A stretch of DNA of 64,000 nucleotides from Hyaloperonospora brassicae (taxonomy: Eukaryota > Oomycota > Peronosporomycetes > Peronosporales > Peronosporaceae). The position numbers were made by a program, and so were the translations under genes. Shown here piece after piece: positions 1-12,981 of this stretch. Where the stretch lies: positions 62,001 to 126,000 of the forward strand of contig CANTFL010001455.1 in NCBI GenBank assembly GCA_947650285.1, read 5' to 3'. How positions within the stretch are numbered: the stretch's first letter is position 1; each line of letters opens with the position of its first letter. Under the pieces are notes generated by a model, which did not search any database, was not told where the DNA came from, and worked only from the letters and a program-made list of their open reading frames with translations.

Positions 1-602
1 GCAGGCAAGTTTATTACACTGTAAACAAACTTGTCCATGATTGGACGGCTGCATGCGCGCTTTCAACGCGCGAAGTTGATGTATGATTAAAATGCAGCGT
101 ATAACATTAAACGCTGCTACAAAGCGGTCTTTTTACAGAAGCTAAGTATCTTTACAATAAATCATGATTGCGAGGAGAACCGCTTTCATCCTAGTCGATT
201 GTCGATTGTACGCAACTCCCGTTTTTGATCGCATTGAGATGTGAATCAGTCATCTTTAATAACTTTAAGGGAAAATTGCAATGGTCTTTAGTTGCCAAGA
301 AAATATGCTTGCTGAATATTCACTGGCACAAAATATTGTTTTTGACGTTGCAGTCCTCCAAAAATACAGTGGACAAAGCATTCATTTAAGCCAGGAAAAA
401 AGCAGTGACAAACGTCTTTGTTACACCAAAACAGCTGCAAAAATTGTTATATGTGCCGTAACATCCAACAGTTATCTTTCGCAGAATACTTAGCCATATA
501 AAACTACGTGAAGGTAAATATTGTGTGCGTGGCCGTGACTTTAACAACGTGCATCATGGCAATCCAAAATGGTCGGTATCGTACGTTGAGTCGAGCAAGC
601 AA

Positions 603-764
603 ATCTTCCCAGAGCTAAATCGGCGGCAAATTAAGTTGGTGGAAGTGAAGTAATTAGCTGGTGCGTCAATTCTCGTCAGCCTTATCTTCCCAGGGCTAAA
701 TCGGCGGCAAAATAATTTGGCGGAAGTGAAATAATTAGTAGGTGTGTCAATTTTTCGTCAAGCA
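603..764. repeat. Tandem duplication, period 81 bp
   Basis: Two adjacent copies start with ATCTTCCCAG at 603 and 684. They share the words CTAAATCGGCGGCAAA, GGAAGTGAA, TAATTAG and GTCAATT at the same spacing, with scattered substitutions. The copies look moderately diverged, so the duplication is not recent. Confidence 0.75.
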
Positions 765-3700
765 TCAAAAGTTTCAAGATATGGTGCATCAGGGCGGTTT
801 TTAAAGGCCACAACGTGAAGAAATCAGTGGGTAAAGACCTGCTAGGATGCGGAGTCTCGCTACTAACTTGACATTGTATACATCTCGGGTAATTTTTGTT
901 TTCCACGACCGCGCATTGCAGCTAATTTTGGGTAGGTTTCTGTCAATGAAATGCAGCTCAAAATCTTTCTTGCGTTGCTCTTCAGTCAGCCCGCGTCCTC
1001 GATGATAAACAGCTGGGTATGTAAAAGGTTCGTGATCGTGATCGTGGATGCCAAATTGAGATTTTCTGTGAGATTTATGTTCAACCCGTCAAAAAAACTT
1101 TTAAACCTAGAGCCTGTACCACATCGGGATCAGCAAGCTTGTGTAGATTCAATACGGAGATTTCTGTATCTTTTATTGCGCATGAACAATGAAAAATAAC
1201 AGAAATGATGTCAACTATATTCTCTTTCAAGACTCGCCTAGAGTGCAGAACAGTCATAATGTAGCCTTTATCAGCTAAATGAGAATTAAGAGCATCATGC
1301 GTAGTTTCTAGACTAGCGTAATTGGATGTAAGTTCATGGTAACGTATATGCTGATGTGAGCGATTTTCGTAAGGCAAATGTCTCTGTAATTAAAGATCAA
1401 ATGTTGGTTCCGAGAAGGAGCAGTATCACTGTGTTTAATTTTTATGGAATTGGCCTACCACAAATTTATAAATGGTGTTAGTGGTGGTAGGCGGAAAGTG
1501 AGTGATGGGAAGCGTTTTTGTATGAAATTAATAAGTATTCATTCTCTCGACATCGGTGTGCTAATCGATGAATTATATATTCTTTTGCTAGACGGAGCGC
1601 TTTTTCTTCTAAACTGTTACAATTCGGGACGCCACCTGACCGAGTTTGTCGAGGCGAACAAAATTGTTGTTCCTTGATGTAGTCTGTCTTATTGAAATCG
1701 TCATGAATTATATTTTGGAGTGAGCGTCCTATTGTGCGCCAGGTGGTACGGGGTCTTCTTGATAGTCAAACCATTTATATATTTGATGACACGGTGCAAT
1801 TTATCTGCAATATTATACCATTATACCGCAGCGTATTCCACATAGGCTCATACCGTATGGATCATCGTCATTAAACTTAGCTTTAACTGTTTCAATTTGG
1901 TGAGGTCTATAGCTGAGCGTGAAGAGATCTTTAACTCGCCTAAATCAATGAGATATAAATCAGAATAATTTTTCTTTGCACTTGGGGTCTCAATCGTGGC
2001 GGATGAGACTGAAATTATCGAAGCGCGCGAAATATATTCGCCCGTGACGAATTTTCTACTCAAGATACCGACGTACTGCTCATGTCAGTATCCATTTTCA
2101 TCCCTGTTCAATGGTCTTGAAAGTGTGTTGACGCCGTACTTATTTTGCTTGTCTTCGATAGTGTTATGACACAATCCATTGGTGCCACTAAAAACAGTAG
2201 CTTTGCGACGACGACCAAGTGATGTCCCTTCAGTGTCGTTTTCCTTATGTTCATGCGCTTGTGAATTGCCACATAAACATGCATACTGATCTATTAGTAG
2301 TCGGCCTTGGCCCTGTGATTCGTTCTAGCCCGGAATTTCGTTCGCAGCACATAGCATTCCCGTTGCATCACTTTTGACTCGGGACACCTAACTATGTAGT
2401 AGAGAAGCCCGCCCTAACTCAGTGTAAATATAGGATCGATTTTATCTACAATGATAGCTCGCAGATGTTAGAGCTTGTCGAATTTCCTCGTTGATATGGC
2501 TCGAGATTTATCACTTCGTACTTTTCCTGATCAATTGATGTCCCATTCCGTAGCTCGTTTTAAACAGCAAAGAGATTAACATAAGTCGCGCTTAGCGACG
2601 TTTGCATTGCGGAAAATTGAATTGTCCGCTCGTTGAGTCTCGAGTTGTTAAATAGGCTTTTGCATACTTTATTATTGCTTGACATCTCTTTTGCTTCTAT
2701 CGATTGTATCGTTGCTTCTCTGCGCCTTACCACCTCCTCTGTAACATTGGTTTTATTCGTTAGTAGACAAATATCGCATAATGAGACTTTGTTTGAGAGA
2801 TTGCTGACACTCCCGGTAATATTTCACTACACCTAAAACCTATTTTCCTTAAAAAATCTCCTTTGTAGCCAATTTATTCTAAGTAACTTAGTGAAACAGT
2901 CTACGATTAGTGATGGCATCATACGATCCAAATTTCAAACCTTCCGCAGCTACGATGCCAGATGATACATTTAACAGCATATCACATTTAAGTATCGAAT
3001 GAATTAAATCTTTCAACCAATTCTTTGTGAAGCGTAAATCCCGTTTGCAATACGTCGTGATTACACGCGTCAAAATCAAGTTTTGACGGATTACGATCCT
3101 TGCGTCACCTACAATTATGTGGCCAGATAAATAGTGGTCTAGCTCCGCATGAGTACACATGTTTGTGCCGGTACACTTGGTCAAGTTGACGGAAGGTGAC
3201 GATATGTGTGGTAAACACTCACAGCGAGTGCGATAGACCGTTTTGACGATTTCCACAATGTCTACGCGTAATTTCAAATTCCCGCAATAATTAGAGGTAA
3301 TAAATTTTTTATCGAACGACTATACAAGCTAGTTGTCAAACATGTGTATATAGCAGTTACATATCCAAAAGGACGACCGCCGAGTGCTTATGCGGATGTT
3401 GGATATGTGCTAGCGAGCAGCCGAGTCCAATGATCGATATGATGGTAACCTGGAACAGCCGTACAAACTCAAGCTCTCGCTCGCCGATCCTCTTGATTTT
3501 CAAGTGATACTATGAAAATTGTGCAGCGAAGCCGAAAGTTCGGCAATTGAGAGATCTAGGCATAAAAACTTATTCCTATGCTGAGTACCTCTTGAAGGCA
3601 TGGATCGATTTTATGGCGAGGAAAGTATGCGGTAGTATGGTGGAATGGCGATCGCTCTTTTGAGGAGTCGATCCCAACTCTCCACTGGCGCCCGGACGAC

Positions 3701-6700
3701 CGACAAACGGTGGGGGTACTCCGATTCCGTGCTGTATACTTCGCCCACCTTGTTTACCCCTCGGTATGTCGGATTGCACTCTTCCAGGTGGACTCGATTC
3801 AATGCCGAACTTGACCGTGGTGAGACTGGGGCTGTCGCGTGGAAAACTTTGCACGACTGCGGGTGCACTTGCAAGGTGCTCGACATAAGTCACCTTGAAC
3901 TCTACGAGATTGCCTTGTCCAACGTAGACACTAAATTCATGAGCCTTCTGACCACTTAAGCCGTCTCGCGTACCCTTCTCATGTACTTGTTTGATGCGTC
4001 CAATCGCATTTGGGGTTCTTGGTTTAATCCTTGATCCCTGGCCAATCAATCGAGGTATATCACTTAATTTAAGTATGTTACTTTTAGTTACGTCGGGTGA
4101 TCAGTAATCCAACACAAAAAAAGTCAACACGTGTACTTAGCATCAAATTGAACTCTGTTAAATGTTAACCAATAAGACTCAAAAACTAACACATCGCTGA
4201 GCCTTTCTATATCACGAATTTTAAAGACACGCGTTTTCCTCTCCATAACATCGCTCATTTATACCTATGTAACTTACATCAAGTGCACTCTCTCTGGAAC
4301 CTTGGTGTGACCCACACCCGACTTGTATGCAACTGAACATAGGCTTGCTATCTCTGGTTGGGATCGTGGTCTCGGATTGGAATCGCGAGATCGGATCGGG
4401 ATCTCTAGTCGATCCCGTGATCCTTGAGTGCTTCCGCGATCTCTAGCCAACCTCGTGAACCTTGACGGATTTCGCGATCTCTGGTGAGATTCGTCTTTAG
4501 ATCACGCAACTATCTCAGCGTCACCACATATACCACTCTTATCAAAAACGATCTCGCGATATGCTACGTTTGAGTACACGATCGTGAGCCACCCGTCCCA
4601 GCTCGTATTCTCCCAATCAGAATCCTTCTTGGACTTAACTGATGTCGGCGATCTGTGATCTCCCACGCCCAACTCAACGAAAAAAACTCGCGATTGATTG
4701 AACATAGTGGACTAAGAATTTTATATTACTACCAGTAACTTGAGCTATGCGGAGTCGTAATTTCGATATACTCCCCTTCAGCGCCTGATTTCGAATCCGA
4801 ACCGGAAATAGCTGGCAGTCGTAGTGCTGTATCAATGAAGACAGTATACTACCCAAAGCTCAGGAATTTGCATCAACCATTACGTAAAAATATAACTACA
4901 ATCGAAATGTTGAAGGATTGGTGCATTCACCATTGTCTATTAGGGAACTTAAACAATGCTTCAGCTGTCGCTAAGGCTTTAGATCCATAACATGGTCATT
5001 CTTTAGCTGATTAAGAATTGCGCAGTTTATCACCAGATTAAAATGAAGTGAATACAATGGTTACTTGCACTCTGAAATGATAGCATCTATCTATGAAATC
5101 CGAGAAGGAACTTGTGGCAATCGTAGCCAATCTTCCGGGATCGAATGGATCACCTTGTGCGCTCACTTTGTGTGATAAATAGCGAGCGACCTTTGGATAT
5201 ACAAATATGTCGTCAGAAAGCTTATGATTATCTTGCATCCAGCCAACCGCTAAAAAATCGGTCGGGGCAATAATAATCGACAAACTGTAAAAAAGGCCGA
5301 CATTTAATCGTTGGCGTGACTACGAACTCGTCGAGGTTTTAAGAAGGCGCATATTCGCCACCGGGTCATTAGATATGGGTCGTATTGGGTCAAATTCAAT
5401 ATCAACATTCAGGCTGCAGCAAAACTGGTAAAGTTCTTTCTGTGATGAAGGGCGACGGCACAGCGCAATCCACTGACTGCCGGATTGCTGCTTATAATTT
5501 ATTTTACTGTAGTGGACACGATTTCCAGCCTTCATAAAGCTATACATATTACTAAATACATTGTCGACAAATTGTTAATCGATCATTGGCGCATTTCATC
5601 CATACAAACGGTATTTTAACCATGAAAAATATCGTTACGGACGCATAAACTTTGAGCCATTTCGTAATTTTCCTTTCATGATGATTGACCAAATTATAGG
5701 TGTGCGTCATCCGATGAGCACAAAGACAATTAAATATTAAGCTTGATCAGTCAATCGTCAAATATAGGCAAGACTAATTTTACGCTGAACTTTACTGCTT
5801 ACACCTTCTTGTAATCGATATAAAGACGTACTTCTCCATTCTTGTGTGCTACAATTTACATCGGTGAATCCCACGGACTATTCGAAAATGATAGGAACTC
5901 TGAATTTAGAAGTCTCTTTATTGAGCCTTCCAGATTCGATAAAATACGGAGTGGTTTTCGAAATGCAAGATGTTACATAGGAGCCTGCACCCGGACGTCA
6001 AAGCTGCACACCTATTCATAAGAAGGAGGAGGGCGTGTCATTTCACTTGGAAATGTAACTTTTTTGTACTACTCCTTAATCTTCGTGATTATCGAGATTG
6101 TTTTGTCTCGCCCTGCGCTGGTGAAATATCGTTTGTTTCATAGTAATCCATCTGGACCGTTATAAATTTGACGAGGTATGGTGAAATTGCAAATTAACGG
6201 GCATTATTAGCCATAACGTCATCACCCGACACGTGCTCAAACGTAGAAAGCTCGGTTGGCGCGTCTAGCATCAAATCATTGTAGTGAACATGATCTACCC
6301 CTTAAAGACGCAGAGGAATTGATTTTCGAGTTATTCAAAAAATAATAACATCTTATTTGGACGATGTATGTGATGAGAACGGTTTATCGAAACCGACCTC
6401 TTCAAGGAATTGTTATGTTCATATTAAATTTGATAGACAGGTTGAAACAGAGACGATATATATATCGTCCCCTGATCTTGCGAGAGTCCGCATTCCACCG
6501 TCGTACCACCCGGCATTCCTCCGGTATCCCGGTCTTGACGTATCCGCTGAACATTCTCAGCAATGAACTAGTCGTTTTCGGATCTATAACGTCCTTGCCA
6601 AATATTGCATAGAATCAGTTAGAGTCTTGGCCGAAGCATTCATCGCCGACGATTTCGATGACCGAAGGTGCTATTCGCAACGGCGAACAAAAGCATAAGC

Positions 6701-8226
6701 ATCCTAATACTTTGAGGATGGCTATAGAAGGACCCCGTCGAGAATCATACAAAGAGGCCTCGCGCCTTCGAAGTGAGGATCATAAAACTCGATCGATCCC
6801 ATGGATCAATAAATTTGTCATCTCCGACAAGTCCCAGCTTAGAAGCTTTCTCTTGTTTGTGGTATACCGTCTGAGTCGTTTGTAGCGATATCTATCATTA
6901 TCTGGATCGACCTGTAAAGCGCGATGTTATTTTTTCCTGCATCCTGCTTCACTGGGTATTGCCTCTTTTTATCATCGAATAGGACCCCTGCTTATGTATA
7001 TTATGCTTCGCTTCGATATCACACGACCAACCACAATCCACGTCAGTCACCGCTACACCCCTATATACCAAGCAATAAATATAGTCATACTGTCCACAAA
7101 GTCGACACATTTCTGTGGATAAAGCCGCAACAACAAGAGTGACATAGGCCACGTGGAATGTGCTGAGTATGAATTGATTCGAAGCAAGATATCGTAGAGC
7201 ACGAAATCTCATAGATTTTTTCATTGATTTTGTTCAAAAGAAGTCGATGTTACTTTGACGTATGTATGTTCTCCACATTTATATCGATTCTCGAATTCCA
7301 TGGTCGATATAACTGCCGACCGCTTTAATTCAATAAAGCAATACCTTGCTGTCGTTTCATGCATAGCTGACGAACCAACCTATTTACATCTTTCATTTCC
7401 AGATTACGCGTGCAATGCATGGGTTATGCTTGTTATAGAAGTTCACCACGAGTCAAAAGCAAGTCTGAGGGCAATGCAGAGAAGATTTGCACATTGTGCT
7501 TGAAAAAGATATTATTAGGTGACCAACTAACGACTGTTCAGTCGTAAAGATGAACCTCTTATCGGATATAGGATACAATTCTAACATAATAGAGAAAATA
7601 TATCAATTGAAATGCTTCTTCTTTAGCCTCTGCCATTACAGTCGAGCATTTTTTATCCCAAATACTAGTGTTGGACATCTCACGGATACGCGCTTGTGTG
7701 ATCGAAAAAGCAGAAGCTATAAGTGTACGTGGACGGGTACGAGAATAAAAAACAGAGCCCACAGTAGCCGGGCGGATGTTGGTACCAAATCATGGATTAT
7801 ATGAGCACAGCTGAGCTATATTTTGGTGAGGCATGACACGCATATCGAAAAAAATAGCGCATGAAAAGATAGGCTGATTATGGACGCGTGTCAGACGCGT
7901 TTCAGTCCGTCCACGGGATTCCTTATTGAATTACCGATTGCAATGTGAGCTATCTTAGTGATGCGACAGCCACAAGATTTTAATTGAGATAAAATATATT
8001 AGAATGTCCTCATCTATAGACTACAATAGAACTACCAAGCAGACAAGCACCAGCATATATCTTGTATCCCGTTAGATACGAAATTTGTCCTTTCAACAAA
8101 CCAGAGCAAGAAAACAGCCAGTTATGAAACACAGCCGTGATGCATCGAATCAAACCATCGGATCACCTTTCTACACCAAAATAGTGAGTGTTTGCTTGCA
8201 AGTAAGTCATGAGCGTTATATCAAAT

Positions 8227-8366
8227 GTGTGAGAACTTTTACAATTCAAAAGAGTCATGTAAAACGTACTACTTCGGCGCCAGCTTCATATTAATCGTGT
8301 GAGAGATTATACAATACAAAGAGTCACAAAGCGTTTACTACTTCGGCGCAGAATCTTATTATCAAC
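8227..8366. repeat. Tandem duplication, period about 70 bp
   Basis: Two adjacent copies begin with GTGTGAGA at 8227 and 8297. They share TACAAT, AAAGAGTCA and TACTACTTCGGCGC at the same spacing, with about one indel between them. Confidence 0.7.
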
Positions 8367-11300
8367 ACATTGACCAGCCTTTCGTCTTCTTATGCGAAAA
8401 AAATGACACAAGATCTCCAAAGTTTCTTTTGAATCTTCTCGACGTATTCCTGATCGTGTAAATCAAAGCTGTCAACGGATTCAAAGCATTGTAATAGCTT
8501 GGCAATCGACTTATGTCGTCATTACTCTCCAATGTTGCCCAGACGATCGACTGGAGGAAGAGTGACTCGTTTCCATGTCGATATACAACTTCGTTCACGT
8601 CGTGTACCCGTTATTGAGCAGGCTGCGCTATTCTTGATGGCTTGGGTCGATGCTGTACTCGACCTTGTTGTTGGAATAGGTATGTAGGGAAGCATCAACC
8701 GAGTGAAAACCGTCACTAGATCGCGCATGTTTTTGGGTGTAATCAGCGTAGGTTACCCTGATCTAGTAAAGATCGCCGTGTCTAAAATCCAAATGTCGAT
8801 ACCCGATACACTTACCTTCCGACCACTTAAGCTGTAGCGGAGCTAGTATAGCTCAAATCCAGAGTGAGTTTTTTTCTCAAGAAGCAAGTTAGTTCTTTAA
8901 AAGAACTAGACTCTACGAGTCAAGAAGCTTCAAGTTTAATGCCCTTGTTAAAAGGACCTAACGATGTGAGGAATCGACTGCACAACGTGCTCAGTAGCCT
9001 ATGCCTTAACAAGGCTTGACTCTTCTTAACGATCTAAGTCACCTTAGCAAGGCACTTGTCTCTAACAGATTACAAGGGGAACCAAAATTTATTATGTCTT
9101 TATCTGAAAGGACACCTTAGCCTAAGCGTTCCTAATCTAGACACTAACGCTCTAAATTAGTGCCCTTTATAAATCTTGTATCTGGTGATTGACACAGGTC
9201 AGCCCCAACAAACTCATACGATGGTCTAATATCACTTTTGATGGGATCTCATTCATAATGTAAACCATACATATTATACCGGTTATCATCCGACGTGTAA
9301 CCCCGTTATATGATCCGTTTCGACATTTTATATCTGGCATACTAGTTGTTTTTGCTTCCGGCCGGGGGTGGAAAACGTAGGTCGATTTCTCGAATCGTCG
9401 GGAGGCTAAAGATGTCCTGCCCGAAAAGAGATTGGCGTGCGTCTTTTGAGGTGTTTAATGTTAAACAAGCAACCGATAAAAATGTCGTTTTGCCTATCTG
9501 TCAGCCAGGATTGATCACCTTGTGTTGCCGTTCCAGCGCAAGTCGTCCTCTCGTAATATGAAGTCCACCACACCAATCGACTAGTCTCCCTCGACGATCG
9601 GTCAGATCACGGTCGGCCAGATCAACAGTGAACTTAATCACCCCTCCATTCTCGAATCGGATTTCACCAATTCAGATCGTCTTCGTACCTAGCCGAAATA
9701 CGCATTTCACGTGTCCAACATCGCTCCTGGTCGCCGCTTCGCCGCACCCCCATAATTACCTGAAGCATTTCGAAATTTAATACTGCACTTATAGCATGTA
9801 GTACTTGTCGTCTCTTAACGTTAGATCTTCTTCCCTTCTTACTTTTCAAGTTCTTTCATTACCATTCACACGAATGCAACCTGGTAGTTTACACTGAACC
9901 CACAGGTTCTCGTTTTTTACTTTACTATCTTCTTTCCAGGAATTCCCCCACCCCCGATCCTTATGATTATCCTAAAGAGCCTAAAGAGGCCATATTATGA
10001 AAACTTTGTATCATTTTCGGGCGTAATCAGCCGTCACTTTAGAAGCACTGCGCAATATGACCCCGTGTTTCATACAGACAAAGCTATTTTGCTTTTGTGA
10101 TTACCCAACAAGGTGCTTTGATGTGGTGCTTCATACATTTTTACTACAGGCGAGTATCCTCGACGGAATTTACGTTTCTTGAAAGCTCGAAGTGCTTTGT
10201 GGTCCTTTTGTTGATCATGTAACACGTTTACAAGGTAACCGCAATTTGCCACGTCAGCTTAGTGTTTTAGTTTATTTTAGCCAGCATGATAATGCCAAAC
10301 AGCGAAGTAAGTTATCAGGTCGTAAAAAACTGAATCCCTAAGACAGCAGTAGAACCCAGTCGCATATTTAGACGATTCAAGTGAATCGTTGCTCGACGTC
10401 TTGCGCCCACTGGCACACGCTAGACCGAGTCGTCATTGCCCAAGGCCGCGTCTGATGTCCCTCGGTCTTATAGCGACTGAGGTGAAGCGAACAAGGTTCT
10501 TTTGTTGGAGCAAGTGCGTGGTCTTTTTAGGACGCCGATGAAGCCGTTGACGTTGCTGGAGCCATTGATGTACAATATTTGGTCAGGCTCGGGTTCGGTT
10601 TGTCCATCATAATCTATGTGCGCGGCGGCTCGATCTTAGGACCTTTAAATGACGGCCTGACCGAATGTATCTGGTCAGTGGTGTCAAGTGTCATGTCAGA
10701 ACGCAATTCTAGCACGTATCTTACAATGAGCGGAATCATCACAACTCTTTTGTTGATAAGAAGAATGGTCAGATTCTTGCAATACTGTGCCGACACGATA
10801 CTGCAAGTATCTATGCAACCTCACAGGCATTTCACAGGGAGCGGTATGCCAGCCCGAAGCATACGAGATGTTCTTACTATGTCTTTTTAGCATAGACACA
10901 AGCCAATCATCTGGCCCCGCCACCCTCCTCCAAGGGAGAGGTGAACGTGGTTTCACTGGTGGTGTGCTAGTCTTGTGTGCAGTATCCCGTCCTAAGGTCG
11001 TACTCATCGCGATGTGTTGATGAATACGTCAAGACCATATGTTGCACTGAACGACTTTGATTTAGCTTGCATCTACGTACGCCTGCAGTTTTCCGCTCAC
11101 ATGAACAACGTCCTGGCAAACGCCTGAGAATCAGCTGTATGCGTTATGGGATGGCGGTGATGCGAATGCAATTGCCCTAGAAACCGCACCGATAGCTATG
11201 GACGATGTGTGGCTTTGTATCTTCCAACTGGTGGTGAGTAGGCATTTTTGGACAACACTATTCTCGATCTCCTCTGCAACTTTTCACTCGTTTGCGAGTA

Positions 11301-11423
11301 ATTGGTCGACACTGCACTACATGAAGCGCAATAGAGCATCACCGTCACCTGGCGCCTCCATAACGTGCAACGAGCGTCATACACTTGTGCAAGTAGAGCA
11401 CCCGGTAGCTCATATTGACACGG

Positions 11424-11491
11424 GCATGTGTGGAGGCATATTAGGACTATCTGCGTATTCAGATAGTCCTATTGTGCCTCCACACGCATGC
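11424..11491. repeat. Long near-perfect hairpin
   Basis: The left arm (11424-11452) and right arm (about 11459-11491) are reverse complements over roughly 29 bp. The blocks TGTGGAGGCA and TAGGACTATCTG pair with their complements around a 6-nt loop (CGTATT), with one 2-nt indel and a small internal mismatch. It lies about 260 bp upstream of the FYVE gene's preferred start. It interrupts what would otherwise be an open N-terminal extension, which argues that the extension is not coding. Confidence 0.8.
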
Positions 11492-11710
11492 AAAAGGGGC
11501 CAAGATAGAGCTGTCAGAGAGGCTCTGACCATTTACCGTAACTCTATGAGTACCTACCTGATCGAGTGTGCAGCTTACCACCATGCGGGGCCCCCAAACA
11601 GGTGGAGAAAAAGTACGTCTTCGCCATCCCGCTGCTACCGCCTCTGCCGCCTGCGCGACGCCGCGACGACCTCTGCCACGCATGCCGCTATCTGCAGCTC
11701 TTCACACACC

Positions 11711-11726
11711 TCATTTCTCATTACCC
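11711..11726 (+). promoter_or_regulatory. Oomycete initiator-like element upstream of the FYVE gene
   Basis: The sequence TCATTTCTCATTACCC holds two overlapping matches to the oomycete initiator core TCA-Y-T-Y-Y. It lies 42 bp upstream of the ATG at 11753. This spacing is usual for oomycete transcription starts and supports that ATG rather than upstream in-frame ones. Confidence 0.45.
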
Positions 11727-11752
11727 GAGAGGCTGCCCAGACCCGTCACGTC

Positions 11753-12676
11753 ATGGGGCTCCCGCAGCAGATCACGACCGGTCTTAGCACGCTCGTTGCA
11801 TTTTGTTTTCAGCCGTCGCCGTCGGTGGACTTTCCGGATAAACTCCAGTTTCTAAACTGCGCCACATCGTTGCGCAGCTCTGTTGGCACCCAAAACGGCT
11901 CGACAGGTGCTCGATTTCTAAACGCCGCGAACCCACCGCAATGGGTCAAGGACGACTTTGTCGAAGCCTGTGGGCTCTGCAACGTCGAGTTTGGTCTACT
12001 CAGGCGCAAACACCATTGTAGGAGCTGCGGGTTGATCTTCTGCGGTCACTGTACGGCGACGTTCGACCGCGTGGTCAAACTGGGGTACATCGAGCCTGTA
12101 CGACTGTGTAACAATTGTACGACCACGGTCCAACGGGAGAATGACTTTCTGGAAAAGTTTCTGCCGCTACTGGAAGCCGGGGATGTCTTTACCAAGTACG
12201 GACTGCTGCGCAAGCGACAGGTGCATCTCAAATATGTTCAGACGACGAGCATTTTCCAGTACCAGAAGTACAATTCTGTGACGAAAAGCTACGAAGGGGA
12301 CGTGCAGGCGATTCCCCTCGATGGAATTACGTCAGTCAGGGAGGTACCTGCTGGACGGGACAATGCGGATGTGGGTATTCTCCTGGCGGTTGGCTCACAG
12401 GAGCACAGATTCGACGCCGCAACGGAACGACAGAGGCAGCAGTGGATGGACGCCATTGCCGGAGCACGGCAGCTGCGTGACGCTTTGCTGGCCGCCGAAC
12501 GAGAGAAGCGCGTGAAACAGGCCGAGAAAGAGAACGACGAGATCCGCGATATGTCGGAGAATCTGCTCACGATGGAAAAGCGCCGCACGGCGTTCCAGGA
12601 TGAACGGCTGCGTCGTCGAGGTAAGAAGCGCGAGCAGCTGCGTGCCAAGTACAACCTCGCCATAGCCGCTTCGTGA
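11753..12676 (+). CDS. FYVE and PH domain protein (phosphoinositide-binding adaptor)
   Basis: A 307-residue protein from the ATG at 11753. The frame is open upstream to 11198, but that part contains a long hairpin and has no domain. Residues 64-122 form a FYVE zinc finger: WVKDDF (the WxxD motif), RRKHHCR (the R+HHC+xCG motif) and VRLCNNC (the RVC block, with Leu for Val), with paired cysteines in the right order. FYVE domains bind phosphatidylinositol 3-phosphate on endosomes. Residues of about 143-238 look like a PH domain ending in a tryptophan helix (QQWMDAIAGA). Residues 240-300 are a highly charged coiled coil. FYVE-PH combinations are common in oomycetes; the specific role is unknown. 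A TTTTGTTTTCAG acceptor-like sequence just before codon 21 means that a spliced upstream exon cannot be excluded. Confidence 0.85.
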   Translation: MGLPQQITTGLSTLVAFCFQPSPSVDFPDKLQFLNCATSLRSSVGTQNGSTGARFLNAANPPQWVKDDFVEACGLCNVEFGLLRRKHHCRSCGLIFCGHCTATFDRVVKLGYIEPVRLCNNCTTTVQRENDFLEKFLPLLEAGDVFTKYGLLRKRQVHLKYVQTTSIFQYQKYNSVTKSYEGDVQAIPLDGITSVREVPAGRDNADVGILLAVGSQEHRFDAATERQRQQWMDAIAGARQLRDALLAAEREKRVKQAEKENDEIRDMSENLLTMEKRRTAFQDERLRRRGKKREQLRAKYNLAIAAS

Positions 12677-12981
12677 CTGGCAAGCGAAGGATCGAGCGCC
12701 GTGTGATGCTTACGCATGATCAGACCGTACCCGCTCGCTTGTGTTTTCCCGATCGAGCCACAAGACTATCTCCTCATGTATCCACTCATCCATCCTTGTC
12801 GAGGTGCGTTGCAATAAAGTCGCAGTGTCTATAGCTGTCTCGATGCAAAGCTCGTCCACTCGCGGGTGGGCTTTGATAATACATGTGCATACGTTTTCGA
12901 TTCTGCTTTGAGTGTCGTTTTAGTTTCAGCAGTAAGCTGTGCTGCCTAGCTGTGCTGTAGCACAAGCTGCCTTCCAAGCCA
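12677..12981. other. Convergent intergenic spacer
   Basis: This 305-bp spacer lies between the 3' ends of the FYVE gene (+) and the dienoyl-CoA reductase gene (-), so it should hold both 3' ends. I see no gene in it. Confidence 0.7.

Larger units (their letters stand above)
1..11197. other. AT-rich gene-poor region
   Basis: I recognise no gene here. Reading frames are short, overlap on both strands and show no family motif. A slightly richer patch at about 3576-4049 is open on both strands (157 codons on minus, 104 on plus) but matches nothing I know. A second patch at about 10579-11020 is similar. Around 4330-4500 the sequence is dense in GATC and CGCGAGATC words, and a related stretch appears near 27750, which may be the remains of one old repeat family. 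The stretch 8860-9180 has several short palindromes and could be an old LTR. The most likely content is decayed transposable elements. Confidence 0.6.

Noticed and set aside
3576..4049. Overlapping open frames on both strands as a gene
   Set aside because: All three frames read about equally well and none shows a family signature. A GC-richer relic is the simplest view.
11198..11752. N-terminal 185-codon extension of the FYVE frame
   Set aside because: It contains a 29-bp-arm hairpin, no domain and competing frames. Initiator-like motifs at 11711-11726 point to the ATG at 11753.
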